A DNA stretch of 29,268 bases from JADJOY01 sp046331705 [NCBI: bacterium] (GTDB lineage Bacteria > JADJOY01). Shown one piece after another: positions 1 through 8,997 of this stretch; the stretch's first letter is position 1, and the number at the start of each line of letters is the position of its first letter. The DNA lies in NCBI GenBank assembly GCA_046331705.1, contig JAXLQJ010000075.1:1-29268 (forward strand). Direction: 5' to 3'. Both the position numbers and the translations under genes were made by a program. Under the pieces are notes generated by a model that worked only from the letters and a program-made list of their open reading frames with translations, did not search any database and was not told the DNA's origin.

Positions 1-355
1 GATGGTCGAGTCGATCCAGCTCGACGCAGAAGGGCTCCCAGCTCCAGGCATCGACGTAGTCGGGCCCGAACTGCTTGGCGTGCATCACGCCTGCCGGCTC
101 GTGCAAGTGGCCGCGCCACACCGCCGGCCGCACCGAGCCGGTGTCGGGCAGCCGGTCGAGGGCCACTGCCAGATCGGCTCGCAGCAGTGAGTGAAAAGCG
201 TCGCGCCCATCGGCCGAGTAGATCGGATCACGCCAGTCGACCACGAGTTGCCGCCCGGTGAGACGCGCGAGCAGTGTCGCCGAAAGCAAGCAGAGGATGC
301 GATTGCCGAGACCTTGGTCCCCCTTCACGAGGACGTATCCGGCGTCGTCAGCCAT
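1..355 (-). CDS. Fucosyltransferase-like (NodZ-type) protein, N-terminal part
   Basis: An ATG at 355 on the minus strand opens a frame that runs without a stop through the window edge (118 codons seen). The protein begins MADDAGYVLVKGDQGLGNR. The G-x-GLGNR stretch near residues 13-19, followed by a helical segment and then LTGRQLVVDWRDPIY (about 33-47), resembles the donor-binding start of NodZ/alpha-1,6-fucosyltransferase-like enzymes, where a Gly-rich loop precedes a TGR-x-L-x-x-DWR motif. Such enzymes move fucose from GDP-fucose to a glycan. There is no signal peptide, which fits a cytoplasmic enzyme. The C-terminal catalytic part lies outside the window, so the family call rests on about 50 residues. 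Another glycosyltransferase with a similar N-terminal fold is possible. Confidence 0.5.
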   Translation of the reverse strand, partial: MADDAGYVLVKGDQGLGNRILCLLSATLLARLTGRQLVVDWRDPIYSADGRDAFHSLLRADLAVALDRLPDTGSVRPAVWRGHLHEPAGVMHAKQFGPDYVDAWSWEPFCVELDRLDH

Positions 356-674
356 CGTTCGCCGAGAATCGGCCAGATCGGCGCCCGTGGCTACGGCCAC
401 GATCGGCGGGTGCTCGACGACGACTGGCTCGACCGGACGGATGTGAGGGTGGTGTCTTGGCGCCGGGTACTCCTTCCGTGGCGACGACGTCCTGCGCTCG
501 TCCTACCGCGGCGTCGACATCCCGCCGGTCGCGGGCCCCGGTGGCGGGTCCCGCTGCTTGCGGCACGGCTGCGCGCCGCCGGTAGCGGCCGAGCTGACCT
601 GTCGAGGTTGCTCGCTGCGAACCGGGATGCCGCTGGCCGCCGGAGGCCGTTGGCGATCTCCGTCCGCTCCGCGG
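356..674. other. Intergenic stretch, no confident gene
   Basis: This stretch lies between the fucosyltransferase-like start and the end of the ThDP enzyme, both on the minus strand. It should hold the promoter of the former. Open frames exist on both strands but have no recognisable motif. A plus-strand frame at about 447-640 encodes a Cys/His-rich stretch (CLRHGC and, further on, CRGC) that could be a decayed gene end, but I cannot name a family. Confidence 0.4.
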
Positions 675-2411
675 TCACACGGAGATCGAGCCCTTGCGGA
701 AGTCGCTCTTCGCGAGCAACACGTTCACGCACACGGGGCGGCCCTTCTTGGCGATGCTCTTCGCCTCGTCGAGGACTTCACCGATCTTCGCCTCCTGATC
801 GATCAGCAGGCCGACGCCGCCATAGCCCTTCGCGACCTCGTGGTACGCCGTATCGCGCAGCATCGTGCCGACGTCGTCGCCGAGCAGGTCCACCTGGTCG
901 CGGGCGATCTGCATCCAAGCGGCGTCGTTGCCGATGACCGCGATCGGGGCCAGCCCGTGGCGCACGAACGTGTCGAACTCGGCCAGGCTGTAGGCGGACG
1001 ACCCGTCGCCCCACAGGATCCACACCTCGGATCTCGGGCGGCACACCGCGGCGCCGGTGGCGAAACCGCCGCCGACGCCCAGGGTCCCGTAGACACCGGG
1101 GTCGAGCCACGCGAGCGGGCCGCGCGGCCGCAGCACGTACGAGGCGGTCCCGACGAAGTCGCCGCCGTCCGCCACCAGGATGGCGTCGTCGGCCAGCTTC
1201 TTCTCGAGCTCGAGGAGGAACCGCAACGGCGACACGCGGCCCTTGGTCGCGGCGTCTCCCTTGGCGATCTCGGCGTCGCGCTTCGCCTCGCGGTCGCGGA
1301 GCGTCGCGAACCAGGCACTTCGATCGGGTGAACGTGGCGAGCGCGCCGCCAGCTCGACCAGCATCTCGCCGGGGTGCATGCGAATCGCGAGGTCCGGGAT
1401 CCGGTTCTTGCGCAGCGTGGAGGCGCTCAAGTTCACGGCGACGAGCTTGGCGCTCTTGGGGATCGCCTGCCCGTACTTGAGACGGAAGTCGAACGGGAAG
1501 CCCGCGACGATCACCAGATCCGCCTCGCGCAGCGCCTTGCCGCGCTCGTGGCGGAATTGGACGTCGCTGGTCTTCCCGAGGAGGCCGCGCCCCATCCCAC
1601 CCAGGTAGGTGGGGATGCCGAGAGCCCGGATGGCGCTCGCGATGCGCTCGGGATCGCGCTGGTTGACGAGCGTCTGGCTGCCGATCACGAGCACCGGCCG
1701 CTGCGACTTGGCGAGTGCGTCCGCCACACCGCGGATCTTGGTGCGCGGGTTGCCGGGCACCGTGAGATCGACGAGCGCCGGAAGCTCGGGCGCCGGGAGC
1801 GGCACGTGCGGCTGCTTGAACTGGCGGAAGAGATGGCCGCGGAGATAGAGGCGGAGCGCGTCGCCGACCGGCCCCTTCATCTTGGCCTCGGCCATCGTCC
1901 ACTCGCGGACGATCGACTCCGGGTAGAGCAGGTCGATCGCCACCTCCACGAACACCGGTCCCGGTACGCCCGAGAGCGCCAGGTCGATCGCGCGCTCGAC
2001 GGTCGGCACCAGGCTCTTGATCGTGTTGACGCGCGTCGCCCACTTGGTGATCGGGGACAGGATCGAGAGCTGATCGATGTCCTGCAGCGAGCCGCGGCCG
2101 CGCAGGACCGTTGCCGTGGCGCCGCCGAGGAGCAGCACCGGCGACTCGGCCATCTGCGCGTTCTTGATGGCCGTGATCGTGTTGGTCACGCCAGGCCCGG
2201 CGGTGACCGCGGCGACGCCCACGTTGCCCGTGAGCCGCGCGCACGCGTCCGCCGCGAACACGGCGTTGACCTCCTCGCGCATGTCGACGACGCGGATGCC
2301 GCGCTTCTTCGCACCGACGAGGATGGGCGAGATGTGCCCGCCACAGAGGGTGAAGATCGCGGGAACGCCGCGCCGTGCCAGAAGATCGCCGATGAGGTCG
2401 CCGCCGTGCAT
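675..2411 (-). CDS. ThDP-dependent enzyme, ILVBL/HACL2-type (acetolactate synthase-like)
   Basis: This is a 578-aa thiamine-diphosphate enzyme of the acetolactate synthase superfamily with the usual three parts. The pyrimidine-binding domain is at about 1-170, with catalytic Glu47 in [13 protein letters not shown]. The central domain is at about 220-350 (GGMGRGLLG at 271-279). The pyrophosphate-binding domain is at about 390-578, with the metal/ThDP motif GDG at 468-470 and ND at 495-496. [37 protein letters not shown] and the C-terminal FRKGSISV follow human ILVBL as I remember it, more closely than biosynthetic IlvB. ILVBL (HACL2) cleaves 2-hydroxyacyl-CoA in alpha-oxidation, so a 2-hydroxyacyl-CoA lyase or a related carboligase role is inferred. 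No small regulatory subunit gene is adjacent, which argues against branched-chain amino-acid synthesis. The ATG at 2411 fits the family start. Confidence 0.9.
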   Translation of the reverse strand: MHGGDLIGDLLARRGVPAIFTLCGGHISPILVGAKKRGIRVVDMREEVNAVFAADACARLTGNVGVAAVTAGPGVTNTITAIKNAQMAESPVLLLGGATATVLRGRGSLQDIDQLSILSPITKWATRVNTIKSLVPTVERAIDLALSGVPGPVFVEVAIDLLYPESIVREWTMAEAKMKGPVGDALRLYLRGHLFRQFKQPHVPLPAPELPALVDLTVPGNPRTKIRGVADALAKSQRPVLVIGSQTLVNQRDPERIASAIRALGIPTYLGGMGRGLLGKTSDVQFRHERGKALREADLVIVAGFPFDFRLKYGQAIPKSAKLVAVNLSASTLRKNRIPDLAIRMHPGEMLVELAARSPRSPDRSAWFATLRDREAKRDAEIAKGDAATKGRVSPLRFLLELEKKLADDAILVADGGDFVGTASYVLRPRGPLAWLDPGVYGTLGVGGGFATGAAVCRPRSEVWILWGDGSSAYSLAEFDTFVRHGLAPIAVIGNDAAWMQIARDQVDLLGDDVGTMLRDTAYHEVAKGYGGVGLLIDQEAKIGEVLDEAKSIAKKGRPVCVNVLLAKSDFRKGSISV

Positions 2412-2828
2412 GACCCGAAGTCATAACGCGCTTCGCGCCGAGTGCGAATGGGGCGGGAGGCGGTGTGTCGAGGACGGCGGCGACGCGTGAGCTCGAGCGC
2501 ATCCACGCAGCCGCGCTGGCGCGCCCGAGGAGGAGAGACCGCACTCGCTCGGACACGCCGTGCATCCTGGCCTAGATCAGGCTTCCGGTCGCTCGGACGC
2601 CTCGCGCAGCGCCTCCGTCGAGTGGTCGAGCTCGCACGTCGATCGGCGGCGGACTGCCGATCCGAGTCACGCCTGGACGGTGTCGTCGGATCAGGTCGGG
2701 TCGAGATCCACGCCGCGGACCGGAACCTCTCGCGGCGTGCCCCAGGCGGTGCACGCCCTTCTCAAGCTGCGGAGCGATCTCCACCTCGATCGGGCTGCAC
2801 GGGCCGCGCGGGCCGAGCCGGGTCGACG
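2412..2828. other. Intergenic stretch, no confident gene
   Basis: About 417 bases between the ThDP enzyme start and the stop of the TolB/TPR gene, both on the minus strand. The promoter of the ThDP gene must lie here, but I see no clear -35/-10 pair. Short open frames on both strands look like GC-driven noise. Confidence 0.4.
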
Positions 2829-4574
2829 CTATCCGTGGGCTTTCGGCAGCCCCATCCGTTCGACGATGGCCCGGAAGCGAGGGTGCGAGCGGATCCCGTC
2901 GAACCGGTGATCGGCGGGGACCGTCAAGAGATGGATCACGCGCTGGTCGACGGCGGTCTCGAGCCAGCGCAACGCTTCATCGACCTCGCCCAACCCAAGG
3001 TGGATCCGGACGATGTCGAGGGCCGACGGAAGTGGCGACGCGGTGAGCTCGCGAAGCAGCTTGCGGGCCTGGCCGCGCTGCCCGGAGATCGCGAGCGCGT
3101 GACCGAGGAACGACGTGAGATGAGCCGGGTTGCCGGTGAGCTCACGCGCCTTGCGGTATCCGGGTATCGCCTGGTCGACCAACCCCTGGGCCTCCCGCAC
3201 GAGCGCCAGCGAGGCGACGAGGGGTGCGTAGCCGGGGCAGACCTCGGTCGCCAGCGCGTGCTGGAGGAGCGCATCGTCGAAGCGACGGGCGAGCGTGTAG
3301 ACGAAGGTCGCGATGGTGTGGAAGAGCGGGTTGTAGGGGTCGAGTGCGAGGCCGCGCCGGACCATCGCGCACGCCTCGTCGAGGCGGAGCTGCGGCAGCA
3401 GGCACACCACGGCGTAGAACGGATAGATCAGCGCCAGGCCCGGCTGAAGCTCGATGGCACGCCGGAAGCGCTCTTCGCCGGCCGCCCACCGCCACTCGAA
3501 CCCACTCTCGACGATCCCGAGCGAGCTCGTGCCCTGGGCGGAGTCGGCATCGAGCTCGAGGGTCCGCATCGCGGCGTCCCGCGACGCGGGCATTGCCTCG
3601 GCGGCCGGCAGGATGCGGTACCAGGCGAGCAGCCAATACGAGTGCGCGAGCCCCGCCCAGGCCGGTGCGTAGTCGGGTTGCAGCGCGATCGCGTGGCGGA
3701 GCTGATCGACGCAGTCGTGCAAGCCGTCGAAGCGATTGGAGAAGGTGAACATCCCCTTCAGGTAGGCGTGGTAGGCGTCCAGATTGGCGGTTCTTCCGGC
3801 GCGACCGGGTGCCCTGACGGCGCCCAGGCTGGTCGGAACGATCGCATCCACCACCGCCTGCGCGAGCTCGTCCTGCAGCTCGAACACATCCTTGATGGTG
3901 CGCTGGAAGGTGCGGGAGAAGAGGTGATAGCCGGTCTGCACGTCGATGAGCTGCGCCGTGACCCGGAGCTGGTCGCCGGAGCGCCGAACGCTGCCTTCCA
4001 TCACTGTTCCGACGTTGAGCTTGCTCCCCACCTCACGGATGTCCTCGTCACGGCCCTTGAAACGAAACGACGACGTGCGCGCGACCACTTGGAGCCCGGG
4101 CACGCAGGCGAGCCGGTTGATCAGCTCCTCGGTGAGTCCGTCGCTGAAGTACTCGTTCTCGGGGTCGGCGGAGAGGTTGAGCAGTGGCAGCACGGCAATG
4201 CGAGATCGTTCGGGCGGAGGCGTCGACGACGCCGTGGGCTGCGCGGGAGCGCGAGGCGCGAACTCGGGCGCGTAGCTCCCTTTCGGGATGGTGATGACGA
4301 TGGGGTCGGAGGCGCCCTCGCCGGCGTAATACTCGAGCAGCTTCGAGCGCAGCTTCGCCGCTTGCACGCGAACGATCGGGTCGATTCGCGGGTCGAAGTC
4401 CTTGCCGCGATCGAAGACCTCGACGCCGATCCGATACTCCTTCGGTGACTCCGTGCTTCCGCCGTGCGCCGCGCCGATCACGAACTCGAGGAAGCGGCGC
4501 AGACGCGGAGCCTGAGAGAACTGCGGGCTCGCCAGGATCTTCTCGAGCTGAGCGCCGACCCGTTCCTGGTCCAT
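2829..4574 (-). CDS. TolB-like / tetratricopeptide repeat protein
   Basis: This 581-aa protein has three parts. Residues 1-105 form a helical module (ILASPQFSQAPRLRRFLEFV, then KEYRIGVEVF, DPIVRVQAAKLRSKLLEYY and PKGSYAPEF). This module is common in Acidobacteriota and deltaproteobacterial signalling proteins and often sits in front of TolB or cyclase-like modules. Residues 125-225 form a TolB/FlgO-like domain (IAVLPLLNLSADPENEYFSDG, with EGSVRRSGDQLRVTAQLID). Residues 265-580 are TPR-type helical pairs. I chose the ATG at 4574 because family proteins start near MDQERVGAQLEKIL; the upstream extension to 4793 is low-complexity Ala/Arg-rich sequence typical of a non-coding GC-rich stretch. No transmembrane segment is seen. 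A scaffold or regulatory role is inferred; no enzyme motif is present. Confidence 0.85.
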   Translation of the reverse strand: MDQERVGAQLEKILASPQFSQAPRLRRFLEFVIGAAHGGSTESPKEYRIGVEVFDRGKDFDPRIDPIVRVQAAKLRSKLLEYYAGEGASDPIVITIPKGSYAPEFAPRAPAQPTASSTPPPERSRIAVLPLLNLSADPENEYFSDGLTEELINRLACVPGLQVVARTSSFRFKGRDEDIREVGSKLNVGTVMEGSVRRSGDQLRVTAQLIDVQTGYHLFSRTFQRTIKDVFELQDELAQAVVDAIVPTSLGAVRAPGRAGRTANLDAYHAYLKGMFTFSNRFDGLHDCVDQLRHAIALQPDYAPAWAGLAHSYWLLAWYRILPAAEAMPASRDAAMRTLELDADSAQGTSSLGIVESGFEWRWAAGEERFRRAIELQPGLALIYPFYAVVCLLPQLRLDEACAMVRRGLALDPYNPLFHTIATFVYTLARRFDDALLQHALATEVCPGYAPLVASLALVREAQGLVDQAIPGYRKARELTGNPAHLTSFLGHALAISGQRGQARKLLRELTASPLPSALDIVRIHLGLGEVDEALRWLETAVDQRVIHLLTVPADHRFDGIRSHPRFRAIVERMGLPKAHG

Positions 4575-4808
4575 GGCGCCCGCAAGCCTAACCGGCGCCT
4601 GAAATGCCCGCTTCGCGTGCTTTCCCGCCGCCGATCGAGGTCTCCTCGGTGCGTCTTCCGCCCCGCCCCTCCGAGGGGCGTCGCTCGCCGCACCGGCGCT
4701 GGTTGCGGGCTCCTCAGCCGCCTCCTGACGAGGTGGCGATCGCGCGCTCGCAGCAGCGGACGCGCCTGACGGGGGCCAAGGTCGACCCGGCAAGCGCTTC
4801 GTGCCGCG

Positions 4809-5717
4809 CTACGGCCAAAGCCGTTGCCAGGTCACGGTGAAAGCGTCGATGTCCACGCCTCGCCGGGTTGTGGCGCCGGCGGTGTACGCGACCTTGAGTG
4901 AGTGCGCCGCGGTCAGTGGAATCGACACCGTGGCGCCGACGCGGCCATTGCGCTGCAGGTCCGCGCTGGCGATGCCTTCGATCGAGGTGGTCCCGCCAGA
5001 GAACCAGGTGCCGTCCAGCGCCAACCACACCTGGTTGGGCAGCGTGTAGCTCACGTGCCCTTGTAGCGAGAGAATCGGGTCCTGGCGCTTGGTCACGTCG
5101 CCCGGGTAGTACGCGGGGTTCGCGGTGAAGAGCCATACGCCGGCGTAGGCTTCGAAGGTCCACGGACCACGGGGGCTCGAGATCCCCAGCTCGGGCTTCA
5201 GCGCCCAGCGGTTCGCACCGATGTTCACCAATCGGCTCGCCAGGTAGTCGCCGAGCGGCGGCACCACCGTGATGCTCGCGCCCACCACCGCGCTCCGCGG
5301 TGAGCTGGCGAGCTCGGTGGCCGAGAGCGCCGGCGCGCCGAGCAGCCCGATCGAGAGCTTGAAGCGTGGATCGGCCGGGCCTGCGAGCGCTTGTCGTTGC
5401 TTCGTACCACCGATCTCGCCAGAGACGTCGCCCCACGCACTGGGCACCAGCGCCAGGATACGGGCCTGACGTCCCGCCAGCTCGAAGACGTGCCCGAAGC
5501 CGAGCGTGGCGATCCACAGGCGTTGCTCGACGTCGCGGACGTCGAGCGCGGGGTCGAGCCGGATGTCTCCGCTCGACCTGCCGAAGGACGCCACCGCGAA
5601 CGTCGCGCCAACGGGCGCCGGCGAGTAGCTTCGCGGCTCCAGCTCCTGCCCGTGCGCCGCCACGGAGGCGAGCACGACCAGGAGCAGCGCGACGGCGCGA
5701 ACGCTCGTGGCGAGCAC
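4809..5717 (-). CDS. Outer-membrane beta-barrel protein, MetA phenol-degradation type
   Basis: This 302-aa protein starts with a classical signal peptide (about 1-23, MLATSVRAVALLLVVLAS, cleavage near AHGQ). Alternating hydrophobic strands follow, and an aromatic residue lies near the C-terminus (TWQRLWP), as in outer-membrane barrels. The conserved stretches resemble the Phenol_MetA_deg family of putative hydrophobic-substrate channels: early YSPAPVGATFAVASFGRSSG, central GDYLASRLVNIGANRWALKP, then GPWTFEAYAGVWLF and NQVWLALDGTWFSGG. The start is a GTG at 5717, three bases after the stop of the upstream serine hydrolase, so the genes are probably cotranscribed. A role in uptake or export of an ester or aromatic substrate of the neighbouring hydrolases is inferred from position only. 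Confidence 0.8.
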   Translation of the reverse strand: MLATSVRAVALLLVVLASVAAHGQELEPRSYSPAPVGATFAVASFGRSSGDIRLDPALDVRDVEQRLWIATLGFGHVFELAGRQARILALVPSAWGDVSGEIGGTKQRQALAGPADPRFKLSIGLLGAPALSATELASSPRSAVVGASITVVPPLGDYLASRLVNIGANRWALKPELGISSPRGPWTFEAYAGVWLFTANPAYYPGDVTKRQDPILSLQGHVSYTLPNQVWLALDGTWFSGGTTSIEGIASADLQRNGRVGATVSIPLTAAHSLKVAYTAGATTRRGVDIDAFTVTWQRLWP

Positions 5718-5720
5718 CGC

Positions 5721-6853
5721 TCACCTCGCGCTCGCGTAGACCGCGCGCAGGATGGCGCGCGCGCGTTCCATGCTGACGTATCCGCCGCCTCCCCAGCGGT
5801 TGGGCACGTACCCGATCGCCATTCGCGAGTCGAGGTCCACGAACGAGAGCGAGCCACCGTTGCCGCCCCACCACGCGGTCCGAGCCGACGCCGGAATTCC
5901 CAGAAAAGCGTGGTCGAGCGAATAGCCGATGCCCCAATCGCACGGCTGGCCCATCACCAGATCGACGCCGTCGGATTGCCGTTCGAGCACCCGCTCGCGG
6001 CCAGCGTCCGACATGAGCCTCACGCCGTTGGCGCCGCCGTTCGCGAGCACCGACTGGACGGTCGCGATTCCGCGCGCGTTCGCATGCCCGTTCACGGCGC
6101 CGATCTCGGCCCGTCGCCATGCGAGCGCCCAGGTGTCCTGCGGCGTCACCCGTGGGTTGAAGAGCGAGCGATCGACCGGGAACGGCCCGCCGGTCGAATC
6201 GTGCGGCGCTCCCTGGACGAGCAGCGAAACCCGCGCGTCGTACTCGGCGGGAGTGCCGATGTGGATGTCGGCGCCGACTCCGAGCGGCCCCGCCACGTCT
6301 TCCGCGAGGAAGCGGCCAAGGGTCTTGCCGGTGACTCGCCGGATCACTTCACCGACCAGGTGGCCCTGATTGAAGCCGTGGTAGCCGCTGGTGCGGCCCG
6401 GCTCTGTCAGAACGGCGCCTGACGAGCGAGGGCTGCGGTCGACTTCTCCAGGTCGTAGAGATCCGCGAGCGTCGTAGGCTCGGCCCAGCCGGAAACGCCC
6501 GAGGTGTGTCCGAGGAGCTGGCGCACCTCGATCGCCCCTTTTCCCTGGGCCGCGAACTCGGGCCAGTACTTCGCCACCGGATCGTGAAGGTCGATCTCGC
6601 CGCGGTCGGCGAGGACCAGGGCGCAGAGCGCGGTGAAGGTCTTGGTCGATGAGAACACCTGCACGAGGGTGTCGTGGCCGAAGGGGCGGCTGAAGGTCGC
6701 GTCCCAGTAGCCGCCCCACAGGTCCACCACGGGTTGGCCTTCGACGAACACCGCCAGCGACGCGCCGATGTCGGCACCGCTGTCGAGGTGGGACTCGAGC
6801 ACCGCTCGGACACCCTCGAACGCCTCGTTACACGTTCCATGGATCTCGGCCAT
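5721..6853 (-). pseudogene. Serine hydrolase (class C beta-lactamase family), frameshifted
   Basis: The reading frame starts at an ATG at 6853 (MAEIHGTCNEAFEG). It carries the catalytic S-x-x-K motif (FSSTK, Ser68 and Lys71) and the HTSG region, then ends at a TGA at 6407-6409 right after LARQAPF. The rest of the family domain continues in another frame from EPGRTSGYHGFNQGHL to the stop at 5721, including the late WGGNGG motif. Its paralogue just upstream (6995-8140) reads LARQAPWWKPGSASGYH through the same point. One lost G (TGG to TG) near 6404-6409 restores a continuous family-length protein of about 377 aa. The break is therefore one base, either a recent mutation or an assembly error. 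It lies between the paralogue and the outer-membrane gene in the same direction. Confidence 0.85.
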
Positions 6854-6994
6854 GGCTGGTCTCCTCTTCTGTGCGCGCGTGCGCACGGGTTCGGTTGGTT
6901 GCAGGTGCGTTGCGAATGAGCCGATCCATCGCGGCCGGCCAGCGCGCTGGCGGTGCCGCCGCGGATTCCGCACGCGGATCCAGGCGGCCGGCGC

Positions 6995-8140
6995 CTAGAC
7001 GAGCGCCAGGCAGTCGTAGGCCGCACGGACGACGTCCATGGCGCGGTGGTCCCAGCCGCCGGACTCGACGTGCTTGTTCATGACGAACGCGACGGTCAGG
7101 TGCTCGTCGAGGTCGTTGATGACCCACGAGCCGCCCGAGCCGCCCCAGAACGCGATGCGGTGGCCGTCGATCCGCGCCCCGAACTCCTGCTCGAGCGCCG
7201 GGCAGCCGATCGCGTAGCCCATGCCGAAGCGAATGGGCATCCGGAATACGAGGTCGGTGCCGTTCGATTGCGGATCCAGCGCCCGCAGGCAGCCGCGCTC
7301 GGACAGGAGACGCACGCCGCGCACCTCGCCGCCACAGGCGAGCACGGTCTGCACGAGGGCAACCGAGCGCGCGTTGCCGTGGCCATTGCTCCCGCCGAGC
7401 TCGGCACGACGCCACGGGATGGTCCCCGAGACCTGGGGGCTCACCAGCGGATTGAAGAACGCGCGGTCGGCGAGCAAGTCCCCGCTCGGCTCGATCGTCG
7501 GCGACGACTGGATCAGCAGCGCGATGCGCGCATCGCACTCCGGCCCGGCGCCGATGCGGTAGTCGGCGCCCAGCGGACCGGCGACCTCCTCGGCGAAGAA
7601 GGTGGCGAGCGTCTTGCCGGTGACGCGGCGGATGACCTCGCCCATCAGCGGCCCGAAGGTGATCGGGTGATACCCGGACGCCGAGCCCGGCTTCCACCAG
7701 GGCGCCTGGCGTGCGAGCAGCGCCGTCGACTTCTCGCGGTCGTAGATGTCCTCGAGGCTGACGGTCTCCGTCCATCCGGCCAGCCCGGCGGTGTGGCCGA
7801 GGAGGTGACGGACCTCGATCGCCGCCTTTCCGGCGGCGCCGAACTCGGGCCAGTACTTGGTGACCGGCGCGTACGGATCGAGCTCACCGCGATCCGCGAG
7901 GATCAGCGCGCAGAGCGCGGTCATGGTCTTGGTGGTCGAGAAGGTGTTGACGATCGTGTCGCGCTCCCAGGGTCGGGTGCGCGCCTCGTCGAAGGCACCG
8001 CCCCACACGTCCACGACCGCCTCGCCTTCGACGAAGACCGCTGCGGAGGCACCGATGTCTGCACCGGCATCGAGGTTGTTCGCCAGGGCCTCCGTCACGC
8101 CTGCGAACTCGTCGCTCCAGGTGCCTTGGATGTCGGCCAT
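6995..8140 (-). CDS. Serine hydrolase / esterase, class C beta-lactamase family
   Basis: This 381-aa protein belongs to the beta-lactamase/transpeptidase-like family (Pfam Beta-lactamase; EstB-type esterases). The nucleophile motif is FSTTK (Ser68, Lys71). A Tyr-containing element SGYHPITFGPLMGEV follows (Tyr157), and a late WGGSGG stands in place of the KTG triad. The missing KTG motif and the lack of a signal peptide argue for an esterase or lactonase in the cytoplasm rather than a secreted beta-lactamase. It is a clear paralogue of the frameshifted gene 141 bases downstream. It is the first gene of the probable operon hydrolase-hydrolase-outer membrane protein, with an inverted repeat about 100 bases upstream of its ATG. 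The substrate cannot be told from sequence. Confidence 0.88.
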   Translation of the reverse strand: MADIQGTWSDEFAGVTEALANNLDAGADIGASAAVFVEGEAVVDVWGGAFDEARTRPWERDTIVNTFSTTKTMTALCALILADRGELDPYAPVTKYWPEFGAAGKAAIEVRHLLGHTAGLAGWTETVSLEDIYDREKSTALLARQAPWWKPGSASGYHPITFGPLMGEVIRRVTGKTLATFFAEEVAGPLGADYRIGAGPECDARIALLIQSSPTIEPSGDLLADRAFFNPLVSPQVSGTIPWRRAELGGSNGHGNARSVALVQTVLACGGEVRGVRLLSERGCLRALDPQSNGTDLVFRMPIRFGMGYAIGCPALEQEFGARIDGHRIAFWGGSGGSWVINDLDEHLTVAFVMNKHVESGGWDHRAMDVVRAAYDCLALV

Positions 8141-8240
8141 CGTCGTTTCTCCCTTCGCTGCTCGCTCGCTCGTGCGAGCGGATCGGCGCGCGTCGTCGCG
8201 TCGCCGGGGAGGACGATGCCAACAAGGCAGGGGACGGCAG

Positions 8241-8259
8241 GAGTAACTTACGGTTACTC
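8241..8259. promoter_or_regulatory. Candidate operator: GAGTAAC-N5-GTTACTC inverted repeat
   Basis: A perfect 7-base inverted repeat (GAGTAAC and GTTACTC) separated by five bases (TTACG) forms a local AT-rich island in a GC-rich region, about 100 bases upstream of the serine-hydrolase start at 8140. Size and symmetry fit a TetR-family operator. No regulator gene lies next to it, so the binding protein is unknown. A transcript hairpin is the alternative. Confidence 0.4.
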
Positions 8260-8296
8260 ACCCGGAAGGCGTCGGTCTTCGGGCCGCGTTGCCTCG

Positions 8297-8621
8297 CACA
8301 CGACGTGGCCGACGATTCACCAGTTCCTGCGGCTCGGGACCAACCCCGCGTTCCCAGGCTGCATGACGGACGACGAGGCCGCCCGCCGGATGGATCGAGG
8401 AATGGATCGACGCAGGGGTCGAGGTGCTCGGCGACGCCGACGTCGGTTGGGACCTGTTCATCGAGCTTGTTCAGGCGTCGCGACGCTCGCTCCGCAACGC
8501 GATCGACGACGCGTTCCTCGCGGCCGTGGCCATCTCGCGCGGCGCGACGCTGGCATCGTTCGACCGCGAGCTCGAGCCGTTCGTCGAGCATGGGCTGCGC
8601 TGGGAGAGGCCAGCCACCTGA
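8297..8621 (+). pseudogene. Decayed PIN-domain (VapC-like) toxin
   Basis: Two frames joined by a one-base shift give the middle and C-terminal part of a VapC-like PIN nuclease. The first frame reads TWPTIHQFLRLGTNPAFPG from 8306. After an extra base near 8390 the second frame reads WIEEWIDAGVEVLGDAD, then NAIDDAFLAAVAISRGATLA and SFDRELEPF, ending at TGA 8621. In PIN toxins the D-A-x-LAA helix and the T-x-DxxF element carry later acidic residues of the active site; both are recognisable here. The N-terminal strand with the first catalytic Asp and any VapB antitoxin are missing, and upstream sequence does not resemble them. The gene is therefore a dead toxin remnant. Confidence 0.75.
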
Positions 8622-8997
8622 TCCGACGAGTGGTGCGCGTCCGAGCGTCCGGCGTCCGGGTTCACCCGGGTGGTCGCCCCAGGGGCCATCGTGCCTTCCA
8701 GGCCGCCGTCCACGTGGACCGAATCGGGCCGAGGGCGCGAGTTCTCTGCCTGGGTGTCCTCCAATGCCTCCCTCGCTGAAGCGCAGCTTGCCGCGGATAC
8801 GCGGACGTCGCGCTCACCGCGATGAGGCGCTGGTGGCTGCATGACCGCATCCGGGTCTCGTGGAAACGTCCCGCGCTCGCAGCGCGGGCGATCGCTACGA
8901 TGTCGCGCGAGTCACTGATCTCACGCATTGCAGCGGTGTGAGCGCCGAGAAGGTTTCGTGGCCGGCGCGCCGATCGGGAACCACCAGAGCCGACGGC
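8622..8997. other. Intergenic stretch, nothing recognised
   Basis: About 376 bases between the PIN remnant and the stop of the lipase-like gene. Small open frames on both strands (for example minus 8662-8928) have Arg/Pro/Ala-rich composition and no motif. I see no repeat or clear hairpin. Confidence 0.35.

Noticed and set aside
778-2565. 595-aa minus-strand frame overlapping the ThDP enzyme
   Set aside because: Arg/Ala/Pro-rich shadow of the real gene, without motifs.
2442-4448. 668-aa plus-strand frame opposite the TolB/TPR gene
   Set aside because: Antisense shadow caused by GC-biased third positions; no family features.
6132-8759. GGTGTCC heptamers at 6132 and 8753 as further repeat copies
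   Set aside because: They lack any of the flanking element sequence; a heptamer is expected a few times by chance.
6953-8779. 608-aa plus-strand frame opposite the serine hydrolase
   Set aside because: Antisense shadow; only its last part carries part of the PIN remnant.
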